From Robiginitalea sp. (GTDB lineage: Bacteria; Bacteroidota; Bacteroidia; Flavobacteriales; Flavobacteriaceae), in the NCBI GenBank assembly GCA_024642005.1, contig JAHECA010000002.1, forward strand, positions 2,756 to 66,755: 64,000 nucleotides of DNA, read 5' to 3'. The translations under genes and the position numbers were made by a program. Position 1 is the stretch's first letter; the number at the start of each line of letters is the position of its first letter. A model generated the notes under the pieces. It had not been told where the DNA came from. It saw only the letters and a program-made list of their open reading frames with translations, and searched no databases. This document shows positions 55,942 to 64,000 of this stretch, piece after piece.

Positions 55942-58035
55942 ATGAAAAGCTTCCGCTCCGAACTTGAAAATCCGGTTGTCGAAAAAGATATCATTGCACT
56001 CGAACGCAAAATTCGGGAGTTTCGCGAGGGCGGCCTTCCCGAAGAGCGGTTTCGCAGCCTGCGGCTCGCCCGCGGGGTATACGGCCAGCGTCAGCCGGGC
56101 GTGCAGATGGTGCGGATCAAACTGCCCTACGGCAAGGTGAGCTCCCGTCAGCTTCGGCGGATCGCCGGGGTATCAGATACCTTTTCCACTGGAAAGCTCC
56201 ATATTACCACCCGCCAGGACATCCAGATCCACTATGTAGACCTCGAACGCACCCCCGAACTCTGGGCCGAACTGGAGCGCGACCAGGTAACCCTCCGGGA
56301 AGCCTGCGGCAATACGGTGCGCAACGTGACCGCCAGTGAAACGGCCGGGATCGACCCTTCGGAGCCCTTCGATGTTTCCCCCTATGCCCAGGCCGTGTTT
56401 GACTATTTTCTGCGCAACCCCGTCGGCCAGGAAATGGGCCGTAAATTCAAGGTTTCCTTCTCGGCCAGCGAGTCAGACACCGGCCTTTCCTATATGCACG
56501 ACCTGGGGTTCATCGCCAGCCTGCGAAACGGGGAGCGTGGGTTCCGCGTGTTGCTGGGAGGCGGCCTTGGAGCCCAGCCCCGCCACGCCGACCTGCTGTA
56601 CGATTTTTTGCCCCAGCAGGAGATCATCCCCCTGATGGAATGCGTGGTGCGGGTATTTGACCAGTACGGGGAGCGCAAAAACCGATCCAAGGCCCGCCTG
56701 AAATTTCTGCTGAAAGACCTGGGCCTGGAAGGCTTCAAAGCCCTGGTTGAGCAACAGCGGCTTGCCCTTCCCCTGCAGGAACTGGGTATCGAACATGGGA
56801 ACTACCCTGAGGTGAAACCGGCTGAAACAGCGCCGGAAATACCTGAGGTAAAAGACCAGGCCGCTTACCGGGCCTGGATGGCTACCAACGTGCTTCCCCA
56901 AAAGCAGGCCGGTTTCAAGGCTGTCGGGGTTCGGGTGTTCCTCGGGAATTTCACCACCGATCAGGCCCGCAGCCTGGCCAACCTTGCCGAGGGCCACGGG
57001 GCAGGCGAACTGCGTTTCTCCCTGCGGCAAAACCTACTGATCCCCTATGTAAGGGAGGCCTGGCTACCTTATTTTTATCAGGAATTATCGGCCATGGGCC
57101 TGGCTGCCCCCGGCTACAATTCGGCTGCAGACATCACGGCCTGTCCCGGCACCGATACCTGCAACCTCGGTATTGCCAGCAGCACGGGTATCGCCTCCGA
57201 GCTGGAACGGGTCATTGCCCGCGAATATCCTGAATTTCTTTACAACCCCGACGTGGTGATCAAGATAAGCGGCTGCATGAATGCCTGCGGCCAGCACACC
57301 ATGGCCCATATCGGCTTTCAGGGCATGTCGGTGCGCACCCCCGACCAACGGGTTGCCCCGGCCCTTCAGGTGCTTTTGGGAGGCGGCAACCTCGGGGGCG
57401 GGCAGGGCCTGTTCGCCGACAAGGTCGTCAAAATTCCCTCCAAGCGCGGGCCTATGGCGTTGCGGCTCATCCTGGACGATTATCTGTCACAGGGCAACAG
57501 GCGCCCGTACCATGAGTATTACCGGGAACAGGGCCAGCTCTATTTTTACGACCTGCTCAAGCCGCTTACAGCGGTAGACGATCTGGAGGAGGAAGACTTT
57601 ATCGACTGGGGAAACCGGGAAAAATACCAAAAGGAGATTGGAGTGGGCGAATGCGCCGGGGTGGTGATCGACCTGGTGGCCACCTTGTTATTCGAGGCTG
57701 AAGAAAAATTGGCGGAGGCCGCCGAGGCCCTGGTAGCCGGCAAATGGGCGGCAGCAATCTACCTGGCCTACAGTGCCCGGGTGCAGGCGGCCAAGGCCCT
57801 GCTAACGGCCGAGGACCACCCGGCCAATACGCATGCCGGCATTGTGGAAGACTTCGACAGGCGCTTCGGGCATACCGAAGCTTTCAGTGGAATCCCCTCC
57901 CTGGGCAGCCAGGTAGCGCTGATGCAGGAAACATCGCCTGCCGAATCCTTTGCCCGCCGGTACACGGAAGAGGCGCGGGCCTTTGTGAAACAGGCTGAGG
58001 CCTTCCGCCGCCAAACACTGAGTCATGCGTCCTGA
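55942..58035 (+). CDS. Ferredoxin-type sulfite/nitrite reductase with C-terminal HEPN-like domain
   Basis: Siroheme/4Fe4S motifs TACPGTDTCNLGIASS and KISGCMNACGQH; ~120-residue helical extension ECAGVVIDLVATLLFEAEEKLAEAAEALVAGKWAAAIYLAYSARVQAAKALL. Confidence 0.93.
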   Translation: MKSFRSELENPVVEKDIIALERKIREFREGGLPEERFRSLRLARGVYGQRQPGVQMVRIKLPYGKVSSRQLRRIAGVSDTFSTGKLHITTRQDIQIHYVDLERTPELWAELERDQVTLREACGNTVRNVTASETAGIDPSEPFDVSPYAQAVFDYFLRNPVGQEMGRKFKVSFSASESDTGLSYMHDLGFIASLRNGERGFRVLLGGGLGAQPRHADLLYDFLPQQEIIPLMECVVRVFDQYGERKNRSKARLKFLLKDLGLEGFKALVEQQRLALPLQELGIEHGNYPEVKPAETAPEIPEVKDQAAYRAWMATNVLPQKQAGFKAVGVRVFLGNFTTDQARSLANLAEGHGAGELRFSLRQNLLIPYVREAWLPYFYQELSAMGLAAPGYNSAADITACPGTDTCNLGIASSTGIASELERVIAREYPEFLYNPDVVIKISGCMNACGQHTMAHIGFQGMSVRTPDQRVAPALQVLLGGGNLGGGQGLFADKVVKIPSKRGPMALRLILDDYLSQGNRRPYHEYYREQGQLYFYDLLKPLTAVDDLEEEDFIDWGNREKYQKEIGVGECAGVVIDLVATLLFEAEEKLAEAAEALVAGKWAAAIYLAYSARVQAAKALLTAEDHPANTHAGIVEDFDRRFGHTEAFSGIPSLGSQVALMQETSPAESFARRYTEEARAFVKQAEAFRRQTLSHAS

Positions 58036-58792
58036 AGGCAAACTCACCCTGGTGGGGGCGGGCCCCGGCGATGCGGAACTGATCACCCTGAAGGGCCTGC
58101 GCGCTTTGCGCGAAGCCGACGTGGTACTGTACGATGCCCTGGTGAACCCGGAATTGCTGGAATACGCTCCGCGGGCCGAACAGCTGTTTGTGGGCAAACG
58201 ACTGGGCTGCCAGGCCTATGCCCAGCAACAGATCAATGAACTGATCGTGCAGCGGGGCCGCAGCTGCGGCCACGTGGTGCGCCTAAAGGGAGGCGACCCA
58301 TTCGTGTTCGGGCGCGGCGCAGAAGAAATGGAGTATGCCCTTTCGCAAGGCATGGAGGTGGCGGTGGTACCCGGGCTCTCGTCCTGTCTGTCGGTGCCTG
58401 CCTCCCTGCACATTCCGGCAACCCTGCGCGGGGTTGCCGAGAGCTTCTGGGTTATTACCGCCACCACACGCGATCACCGGCTAAGCGCCGATGTGGCCCT
58501 GGCGGCCCGTTCGTCGGCTACGGTGATTATTCTGATGGGCATGTCCAAATTGCAGGAGATCATGGCTTGTTTTGAGCGTGCCGGGAAGCCCGATACCCCG
58601 GTAGCCGTTATCCAGGAGGGAACTACGGCCCGCGAGCGCTCTGCCACAGGCACGGTACAGACAATAGCCAGCCAGGTAAACCGCCTGGGCTTGCGCAACC
58701 CGGCCGTGATTGTGGTGGGCGAAGTGGTAACAGCGGCCAAGGGGCTCGGCGTCTTGCAGCCCAAAGTCTTGAAGGCGCTTCAAACAACCTGA
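58025..58792 (+). CDS. cobA: Uroporphyrinogen-III C-methyltransferase
   Basis: LTLVGAGPGDAELITLKGLRALREADVVLYDALVNPELL; VVRLKGGDPFVFGRGAEE. Confidence 0.96.
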   Translation: MRPEGKLTLVGAGPGDAELITLKGLRALREADVVLYDALVNPELLEYAPRAEQLFVGKRLGCQAYAQQQINELIVQRGRSCGHVVRLKGGDPFVFGRGAEEMEYALSQGMEVAVVPGLSSCLSVPASLHIPATLRGVAESFWVITATTRDHRLSADVALAARSSATVIILMGMSKLQEIMACFERAGKPDTPVAVIQEGTTARERSATGTVQTIASQVNRLGLRNPAVIVVGEVVTAAKGLGVLQPKVLKALQTT

Positions 58793-58794
58793 CC

Positions 58795-59388
58795 ATGGAA
58801 CGAAATAACCTGTATCCGATTTTCCTGAAGTGCAGCCAGCTTGAAATCTTGCTGGTGGGAGGAGGCCATGTGGCTGCCGAAAAGCTCCATTTCCTGATCA
58901 AATCGAGCCCCGACGCCCGGATAACCCTGGTGGCCCCGCTCGTTCGCGAAAATACGGCCGACCTTGCCGAGGCCCATGATGTCAGGATAATCAGGACCGA
59001 ATACCATGCCGGCTATTTGCAAGACAAGCACCTGGTAATCGCCGCTACCGACAACCCGGCGGTGAACCAGGCCGTGTACCGTGACTGCCGCCGCATCAAC
59101 CTGCTCGTGAATGTGGCCGACAACCCGCCCCTTTGCGATTTCTATATGGGGGGCATTGTAACCAAGGGTCACCTGAAGGTGGCCATCAGCACCAATGGCC
59201 AGTCGCCGACCACTGCCAAGCGGCTGCGTGAATTTTTCGAAGACATACTCCCAGACGACCTGAGCCGGCTGGTCGAAAACCTGCATGCCTACCGCCAAAC
59301 CCTGAAATCCGATTTCGAGGCCAAAGTACGCGAAATGAACCGGGTGACCCGGAAACTGGTCGCCCCAAAAACCGTGAAGGAATCATGA
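58795..59388 (+). CDS. Precorrin-2 dehydrogenase / sirohydrochlorin ferrochelatase (CysG-N/Met8p type)
   Basis: LYPIFLKCSQLEILLVGGGHVAAEKLHFLIKSSPDARITLVAP; INLLVNVADNPPLCDFYMGGIVTKGHLKVAISTNGQSP. Confidence 0.93.
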   Translation: MERNNLYPIFLKCSQLEILLVGGGHVAAEKLHFLIKSSPDARITLVAPLVRENTADLAEAHDVRIIRTEYHAGYLQDKHLVIAATDNPAVNQAVYRDCRRINLLVNVADNPPLCDFYMGGIVTKGHLKVAISTNGQSPTTAKRLREFFEDILPDDLSRLVENLHAYRQTLKSDFEAKVREMNRVTRKLVAPKTVKES

Positions 59389-60446
59389 TTGAAACCGATT
59401 TGCTCATTATTGGCGCCGGGCCTACCGGCCTGTTTACGGTCTTTGAGGCCGGACTGCTCAAGCTGCGCTGCCACCTGATAGACGCCCTGCCCCAGCCGGG
59501 CGGACAATGCGCCGAAATCTACCCGAAAAAACCCATTTACGACATCCCGGCCTACCCGGAAATACTGGCTGGAGACCTGGTGGAACGGCTCCTGGAGCAA
59601 ATTCGCCCCTTCCAGCCCGGGTTTACCCTGGGGGAACGGGCCGAAACACTGAAAAAGCTGGAAGACGGCCGTTTCGAGGTAACCACAAACCAGGGGACTC
59701 GCCACAGGGCCCCGGTGGTAGTCATTGCCGGCGGGCTGGGGTCGTTTGAACCCCGCAAGCCCGAGATAGCCAACCTGACCGATTTTGAGGGCAGGGGGGT
59801 GGCCTACATGGTGAAAGACCCGGAAGTCTACCGGGGCGGGAAGGTGGTCATCGCCGGTGGGGGTGATTCAGCCCTGGACTGGGCCATTTTCCTTTCAGAG
59901 GTGGCCGCCGAGGTTAGCCTGGTGCACCGCCGCAATGAATTTCGGGGCGCCCTCGACTCGGTGGAAAAAGCAGCTGCACTGGCTGCGGCCGGCAGGATCC
60001 GCCTGATAACAGAGGCCCAGGTAGACCGGCTCTACGGTGACACCCACCTGGAGGCCGTTGTAGTGCGGTACAATGAGGCCGAAAAAGGGGAAGCCTATGT
60101 AGAGGCCGACCACCTGATCCCGCTATTCGGGCTGTCGCCCAAACTCGGGCCCATTGGCGACTGGGGGCTGCAGATCGAGAAGAACGCCATCGTGGTGAAC
60201 AATGCCTACGACTACCAGACCAGCATTCCCGGGGTTTACGCGGTGGGCGATGTTAACACCTACCCGGGCAAGCTCAAGCTCATCCTCTCGGGTTTCCACG
60301 AAGCCGCGGTTATGTGCCAGAGCGCCTACCAGATTGTGCACCCCGGCAAGCGTTACGTGATGAAATACACCACCGTGGGAGGCATTGCCGGCTTTGACGG
60401 CAGCCTGAAGGAAGCCGCCAAAGAAGTGGTCCAGGCCCTGGGCTAA
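59385..60446 (+). CDS. Thioredoxin reductase-like ferredoxin-NADP reductase
   Basis: DLLIIGAGPTGLFTVFEAGLLKLRCHLIDALPQPGGQCAEIYPKKPIYDIPAYPEI; VVIAGGGDSALDWAIFLSEVA; VYAVGDVNTYPGKLKLILSGFHEAAVM. Confidence 0.92.
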   Translation: MIETDLLIIGAGPTGLFTVFEAGLLKLRCHLIDALPQPGGQCAEIYPKKPIYDIPAYPEILAGDLVERLLEQIRPFQPGFTLGERAETLKKLEDGRFEVTTNQGTRHRAPVVVIAGGLGSFEPRKPEIANLTDFEGRGVAYMVKDPEVYRGGKVVIAGGGDSALDWAIFLSEVAAEVSLVHRRNEFRGALDSVEKAAALAAAGRIRLITEAQVDRLYGDTHLEAVVVRYNEAEKGEAYVEADHLIPLFGLSPKLGPIGDWGLQIEKNAIVVNNAYDYQTSIPGVYAVGDVNTYPGKLKLILSGFHEAAVMCQSAYQIVHPGKRYVMKYTTVGGIAGFDGSLKEAAKEVVQALG

Positions 60447-60536
60447 CCCGGGGCAGGGGGCCAAAAAAGCCCATGACCGCTTGCTTTTGAGCGGGGCTTG
60501 CCGTTTCTTTGCGGCAGTTCATTGCCACCCTGTCGA

Positions 60537-60669
60537 GTTATCAGGAAAGGTGGAGGGAATAGACCCGGTGAAACCTTAGCAACCCTTCGACCCCAGAGGC
60601 CCGGAGAAGGTGCTACATTCTAGCCTGCGGTTCCCAGCCACGCCGGGAAGACCCGCACGGACAGATAAC
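60537..60669 (+). ncRNA. SAM-I (S-box) riboswitch
   Basis: P1 GTTATC/GATAAC; core ATCAGGAAAGGTGGAGGGAATAGACCCGGTGAAACCTTAGCAACCCTTC...GAAGGTGCTACATTCTAGCC. Confidence 0.94.
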
Positions 60670-60772
60670 GATCCCGCAAGGGTTCTGCCCAAAAAAAGTC
60701 CCATTCCTGTTCTACCTGCCTGTCAGCCCCTGAGGCCTGAAGGCTGGACGGCACTGGCAAAAATGGAATGCG

Positions 60773-61786
60773 ATGCCCGATTTGAATACCATACTGCGAG
60801 AACGTATCCTGGTCCTTGACGGGGCCATGGGCACCATGCTGCAGCGCCATAAGTTCGGGGAGGCCGATTTCCGGGGCGAACGCTTCCGAGACTGGCCCCA
60901 ACCCCTGCAGGGGAACAACGACCTGCTCTCGCTTACCCAGCCCGAAGCCGTGGCCGGGGTGCATCGCCTGTACCTCGAGGCCGGGGCAGATATCGTCTCG
61001 ACCAATACCTTTTCGTCAACAGCCGTGGGGATGGCCGATTACGGTATGGAATCGCTGGTGGGAGACCTCAACAGGGCGGCGGCCCGCCTGGCCCGGCGCG
61101 AAGCCGATGCCATGACAGCCCGCACCCCGGACAAACCCCGTTTTGTAGCGGGAAGTATCGGCCCTACCAACAAGACCGCCAGCATGTCGCCCGACGTGAA
61201 CGACCCCGGGTACCGGGCCATTTCCTTTGAAGCCCTGAAGGCCGACTACCGCGAGCAGGTAGATGCCCTGCTCGAAGGAGGGGTCGACCTGTTGCTGGTA
61301 GAAACGGTTTTCGATACCCTCAACGCCAAGGCAGCCCTGTTTGCCATTGAAGAAGCCAAAGAGGCCCGGGGCCTCGATACCCCGGTGATGGTGAGCGGCA
61401 CCATTACCGATGCTTCGGGACGCACCCTCTCCGGGCAGACTGCCGAGGCCTTCCTGATTTCGATTTCACACGCGACCTTGCTCTCAGTCGGGCTCAACTG
61501 TGCCCTGGGGGCCAGCCAGCTTGTCCCGTACCTCGAAGTTTTGGCATCCCGGGCCGACACAGCCATATCTGCTCACCCGAACGCCGGCCTGCCCAATGCC
61601 TTCGGCGCCTACGACCAGGGCCCTGCACAGATGGCCGGGCAGATCCGCGAATACCTGGAAAAGGGCCTGGTGAACATCGTCGGGGGTTGTTGCGGGACTA
61701 CGCCAGACCACATCAAAGCCATAGCCGAGCTTGTCAAAGAGTTCGAGCCCCGGGCGATTCCAAATTCCAAAAAGGTTAAGGGATGA
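60773..61786 (+). CDS. metH: Methionine synthase N-terminal half: homocysteine S-methyltransferase
   Basis: [66 protein letters not shown] zinc-Cys motif. Confidence 0.94.
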   Translation: MPDLNTILRERILVLDGAMGTMLQRHKFGEADFRGERFRDWPQPLQGNNDLLSLTQPEAVAGVHRLYLEAGADIVSTNTFSSTAVGMADYGMESLVGDLNRAAARLARREADAMTARTPDKPRFVAGSIGPTNKTASMSPDVNDPGYRAISFEALKADYREQVDALLEGGVDLLLVETVFDTLNAKAALFAIEEAKEARGLDTPVMVSGTITDASGRTLSGQTAEAFLISISHATLLSVGLNCALGASQLVPYLEVLASRADTAISAHPNAGLPNAFGAYDQGPAQMAGQIREYLEKGLVNIVGGCCGTTPDHIKAIAELVKEFEPRAIPNSKKVKG

Positions 61787-64000
61787 CACAACGCGCCTCC
61801 AGGTATTTGAAGTTGGCGGGCCTCGAGCCCCTTGTGGTTACCCCTGAAAGCAATTTCATCAACGTGGGGGAACGCACCAACGTGGCCGGGTCGCGCCTGT
61901 TTTTGCGTTTGGTCAAGGAAGGTAATTTCGAGGAGGCCCTCGAAATTGCCCGCAACCAGGTGGAGGGCGGGGCCCAGATTTTGGATGTAAACATGGACGA
62001 CGGCCTGATTGAAGGCAAACAGGCTATGGTTACCTTCCTGAACTTGCTCATGGCCGAGCCCGACATCGCCCGGGTGCCCATCATGATCGACAGTTCCAAA
62101 TGGGAAATCATCGAGGCGGGGCTGCAGGTGGTACAGGGCAAGTGTGTGGTCAATTCCATCAGCCTGAAGGAAGGGGAAGCCGTCTTTCTTGAGCAGGCCA
62201 AAAAAATAAGGCGCTACGGGGCGGCGGTTATTGTGATGGCTTTCGACGAAGCCGGGCAGGCCGACACCTACGAGCGGCGCATTGCAATTGCCCAACGCTC
62301 ATACCGCCTGCTTACCGAAAAGGTGGCGTTCCCGCCAGAAGACATCATTTTTGACCTGAATATCTTCCCGGTGGCCACCGGGATGGAGGAACACCGCCGC
62401 AACGCGGTAGATTTCATAGAAGCCACCCGCTGGGTGCGGGATAACCTCCCCTATTGCAGCGTAAGCGGGGGGGTGAGCAACGTTTCCTTCAGCTTCCGCG
62501 GCAACAATACCGTGCGGGAGGCCATGCACAGCGCCTTCCTGTACCACGCCATCAAAGCCGGCATGAATATGGGGATCGTGAACCCGGCCATGCTGGAGGT
62601 TTACGACGACATCCCCGAGCCCCTGCTCACCTATGTGGAAGACGTGTTGCTCGACCGGAAGGCCGACGCCACGGAGCGGTTACTGGAGTACGCCGAAACC
62701 GTACAGGGCAAGCAGAAAGAGCGCAGCGCCGACCTGAGCTGGCGCGAAGAACCCCTGCAAGACCGGATTACCCGGGCCCTGGTAAAGGGGATAGACCAGT
62801 ATATCGAGCAAGATGTGGAAGAGGCGCGTCAGGCGGCGGCCCAGCCCATCGAAGTGATCGAAGGCGCCCTGATGACCGGCATGAACGTGGTGGGCGACCT
62901 ATTCGGCAGCGGGAAGATGTTTTTGCCACAGGTGGTAAAATCGGCCCGGGTCATGAAGAAGGCCGTAGCCTACCTGACCCCGTATATCGAAGAGGCCAAC
63001 GCCATCTCGGGGGGCGGGCATGCAGCGGGCAGGGTACTGCTGGCCACGGTTAAGGGTGATGTGCACGACATCGGCAAAAACATCGTGAGCGTGGTGCTGG
63101 CCTGCAATAACTACCACATCGTGGATCTGGGGGTCATGGTTCCCCCGGAGCGTATCCTGGAAAAAGCCCGGGAAGAACGGGTAGACATCATAGGCCTCAG
63201 CGGCCTGATTACCCCTTCCCTCGACGAAATGGTGCACCTGGCCAAAGAAATGCAGCGGCAACAGTTTACCCTGCCCCTGCTCATTGGTGGGGCCACAACC
63301 AGCAAGGCGCATACGGCCGTAAAGATCGACCCGGAGTACGCTTCGGCTGTAGTATACGTGCCCGATGCGAGCCGGGCCGTAACCGTGGTGGGCGACCTGT
63401 TGCAGGCCGAGAGGTCCGAAGGCTACAAGCGGGCCCTTAAGGAGGAGTACAATACCTTCCGCAGCAAATTCCGGCAGCGGGCGCGCGCCAAAGACTACCT
63501 GAGCCTGGCCGAGGCCCGGGCCAATAAACTGCGCCTCGACTGGAAGCCTGAAGCTATACCCGTTCCCCGCCAGCTGGGGGTACAGGTGCTCGAGACACTC
63601 GACCTGAGGAAACTGGAACCCCTGATCGACTGGACCCCCTTTTTCCGCTCCTGGGACCTGCACGGCAAATTCCCGGGTATTTTGGAAGATGAGGTGGTGG
63701 GGGCACAAGCCACCCAATTGCACAAAGATGCCCGCGAGATGCTGCGGCAGCTGATCCGCGACCATTCCCTGACGGCCAGGGCAGTGTTCGGCTTGTTTCC
63801 GGCCAACACGGTAGGAGACGACGATATTGAAATCCGCCGACCGGAGGGTGCCACGGCACGCTTTCTGACACTGCGCCAGCAGGGCGACAAGCGGGATGGC
63901 GTGCCCAACCTGGCCCTGGCCGACTTCATTGCCCCGGCCGAAACCGGCATACAGGATTATATGGGCTGCTTTTGCGTTTCTGCGGGCTTCGGGGCAAAAG
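61783..64000 (+). CDS. metH: Methionine synthase C-terminal half (pterin-binding, cobalamin-binding, AdoMet-activation domains), truncated by window end
   Basis: Not in the ORF list because it runs off the window. Translation begins [37 protein letters not shown]; cobalamin motif [31 protein letters not shown]; ends [15 protein letters not shown]. Confidence 0.94.
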   Translation, partial: MTQRASRYLKLAGLEPLVVTPESNFINVGERTNVAGSRLFLRLVKEGNFEEALEIARNQVEGGAQILDVNMDDGLIEGKQAMVTFLNLLMAEPDIARVPIMIDSSKWEIIEAGLQVVQGKCVVNSISLKEGEAVFLEQAKKIRRYGAAVIVMAFDEAGQADTYERRIAIAQRSYRLLTEKVAFPPEDIIFDLNIFPVATGMEEHRRNAVDFIEATRWVRDNLPYCSVSGGVSNVSFSFRGNNTVREAMHSAFLYHAIKAGMNMGIVNPAMLEVYDDIPEPLLTYVEDVLLDRKADATERLLEYAETVQGKQKERSADLSWREEPLQDRITRALVKGIDQYIEQDVEEARQAAAQPIEVIEGALMTGMNVVGDLFGSGKMFLPQVVKSARVMKKAVAYLTPYIEEANAISGGGHAAGRVLLATVKGDVHDIGKNIVSVVLACNNYHIVDLGVMVPPERILEKAREERVDIIGLSGLITPSLDEMVHLAKEMQRQQFTLPLLIGGATTSKAHTAVKIDPEYASAVVYVPDASRAVTVVGDLLQAERSEGYKRALKEEYNTFRSKFRQRARAKDYLSLAEARANKLRLDWKPEAIPVPRQLGVQVLETLDLRKLEPLIDWTPFFRSWDLHGKFPGILEDEVVGAQATQLHKDAREMLRQLIRDHSLTARAVFGLFPANTVGDDDIEIRRPEGATARFLTLRQQGDKRDGVPNLALADFIAPAETGIQDYMGCFCVSAGFGAK

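Noticed and set aside
60470-60536. Possible terminator between FNR and the second SAM riboswitch
   Set aside because: Short GC-rich complementary pieces are present but no convincing stem plus T-tract; left unassigned.
62454-63053. 199-aa plus-strand ORF inside the metH C-terminal half
   Set aside because: Out-of-frame to the real metH frame (61783 onward), low-complexity Arg/Gly-rich translation.
1-64000. CRISPR arrays, transposons, integrases, toxin-antitoxin or defence islands
   Set aside because: No regularly spaced repeats, transposase or integrase motifs, or recognisable defence genes were seen on either strand. The HEPN-like domain is fused to a sulfite reductase and is not part of a toxin-antitoxin pair.

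Overview
This 64 kb chromosomal window comes from a GC-rich member of the Bacteroidetes, most likely Flavobacteriaceae (inferred from gene content, TAnnTTTG promoter-like boxes, GLPGLI/DUF5686/DUF6089 proteins and the absence of clear Shine-Dalgarno sequences). It is densely coding and mostly housekeeping. I found no transposases, phage genes, CRISPR arrays or rRNA. The left part holds tRNA-Leu and tRNA-Gly, mutS, a TrmH-type methyltransferase, a folK-deoxynucleoside kinase fusion, sppA, a YhhQ-type transporter, an AsmA-like protein, DUF2797, a GH3-family protein, clpX/clpP/tig, a GDSL lipoprotein, pdxJ, a CBS protein, nadK, and the outer-membrane biogenesis block uppS-bamA-skp-skp. The middle holds murI, folA, thyA, nupC, a BFN-domain protein, etfAB, a PDH E1-beta-like gene, DUF5686, a membrane pyrophosphatase, an App1-like protein, a second dNK and a GLPGLI/TonB-type pair. 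The right ~16 kb is the most coherent system: metK; a SAM-I riboswitch followed by a MetX-aspartokinase-homoserine dehydrogenase triple fusion and metZ; an Rrf2 regulator; cysH; a sulfite reductase with a C-terminal HEPN-like extension; cobA; a cysG-N-like gene; a ferredoxin-NADP reductase-like gene; a second SAM-I riboswitch; and a split metH. The most checkable new observations are (i) three copies of a 17-bp operator-like motif around cysH/sir next to the Rrf2 gene, (ii) a 16-bp palindrome ATTATGCATGCATAAT upstream of the GDSL lipoprotein with a 14/16 match upstream of etfBA, and (iii) two divergent gene pairs sharing a symmetric TATCTTT...AAAGATA promoter architecture. No wholly unknown system was identified with confidence.
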